Below are positions 5,218 through 5,272 of a stretch of 5,272 bases of DNA, one piece after another; position 1 is the first letter of the stretch, and each line of letters begins with the position of its first letter. Made by a program: the position numbers and the translations under genes. The DNA lies in assembly GCA_902803365.1 (NCBI GenBank), contig CADCPU010000383.1:1-5272 (forward strand), written 5' to 3'. The notes beneath the pieces are model-generated. The model worked only from the letters and a program-made list of their open reading frames with translations. It had not been told where the DNA came from and ran no database searches. The stretch comes from Oscillospiraceae bacterium. Lineage in GTDB: Bacteria; Bacillota_A; Clostridia; Saccharofermentanales; Saccharofermentanaceae.

Positions 5218-5260
5218 TACAGTACAGAAGACAAGAATCGCTCTTCTGTACTGTATTTTT
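5218..5260 (+). terminator. Second, stronger intrinsic terminator
   Basis: A perfect 14-base-pair stem (5218-5231 with 5242-5255, beginning TACAGTACAGAAG) has a 10-base loop and is followed by TTTTT (5256-5260). It lies 20 bases after the first terminator. It may be a backup terminator for the rtcB unit. On the - strand the stem is followed only by a weak T4 after several bases, so service as a terminator for a convergent gene to the right is possible but less likely. Confidence 0.75.
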
Positions 5261-5272
5261 CGCTTTGTTTGA

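Noticed and set aside
5201..5260. A separate small RNA with a TATAAA -10 at 5203-5208 ending at the second terminator
   Set aside because: No -35 hexamer lies at a usable distance and no extended -10 TG precedes it. Tandem terminators after rtcB are the simpler reading.

Overview
The window looks like a chromosomal segment of a Gram-positive anaerobe of the class Clostridia (Lachnospiraceae or Oscillospiraceae type). This rests on strong GGAGG-type ribosome binding sites, extended -10 promoters (TGn-TATAAT), frequent AGG arginine codons, and paired WYL regulators of a kind I associate with that group. The family-level placement is an inference.

Layout, all on the + strand: (1) 1-222, the 3' end of an AT-richer gene of unknown function; (2) a short intergenic stretch with a promoter whose predicted start falls on the ATG of the next gene; (3) two overlapping genes for WYL-domain proteins, 277-1506 (winged helix plus WYL) and 1493-2401 (WYL-like, with no obvious DNA-binding head); (4) a 417-base intergenic region, 2402-2818, without a credible protein gene, holding a promoter, a tRNA-like element (D-like arm, anticodon-like loop CTCAAAA, perfect T-arm, no normal acceptor stem) and a GC-rich foldable stretch ending in a hairpin and a T5 run; (5) 2819-3919, a slipin/SPFH protein that lacks a membrane segment and carries three repeats spaced exactly 65 residues apart; (6) 3919-5151, the RNA ligase RtcB, translationally coupled to the slipin by a TAATG overlap; (7) two terminator hairpins in tandem, 5155-5260.

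Together this reads as an RNA-repair locus. RtcB rejoins RNA ends with 2',3'-cyclic phosphate (or 3'-phosphate) and 5'-OH, such as those left by anticodon nucleases. The slipin is probably an oligomeric scaffold or stress partner. The WYL pair is the likely control device, since WYL domains sense ligands, including nucleic acids or nucleotides, in several defence and DNA-damage systems. The tRNA-like RNA between regulators and effectors recalls the tRNA-mimicking bacterial Y RNAs (YrlA), which are encoded beside rtcB in other bacteria. It has an unusual fold, lies just upstream of slipin-rtcB, and is followed by a terminator-like hairpin, so it could be a free small RNA, a cis-acting leader that senses RNA damage, or both. 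No Ro60, RtcA, archease or RtcR gene is visible in the window. The tRNA-like region is the part most worth a second look.
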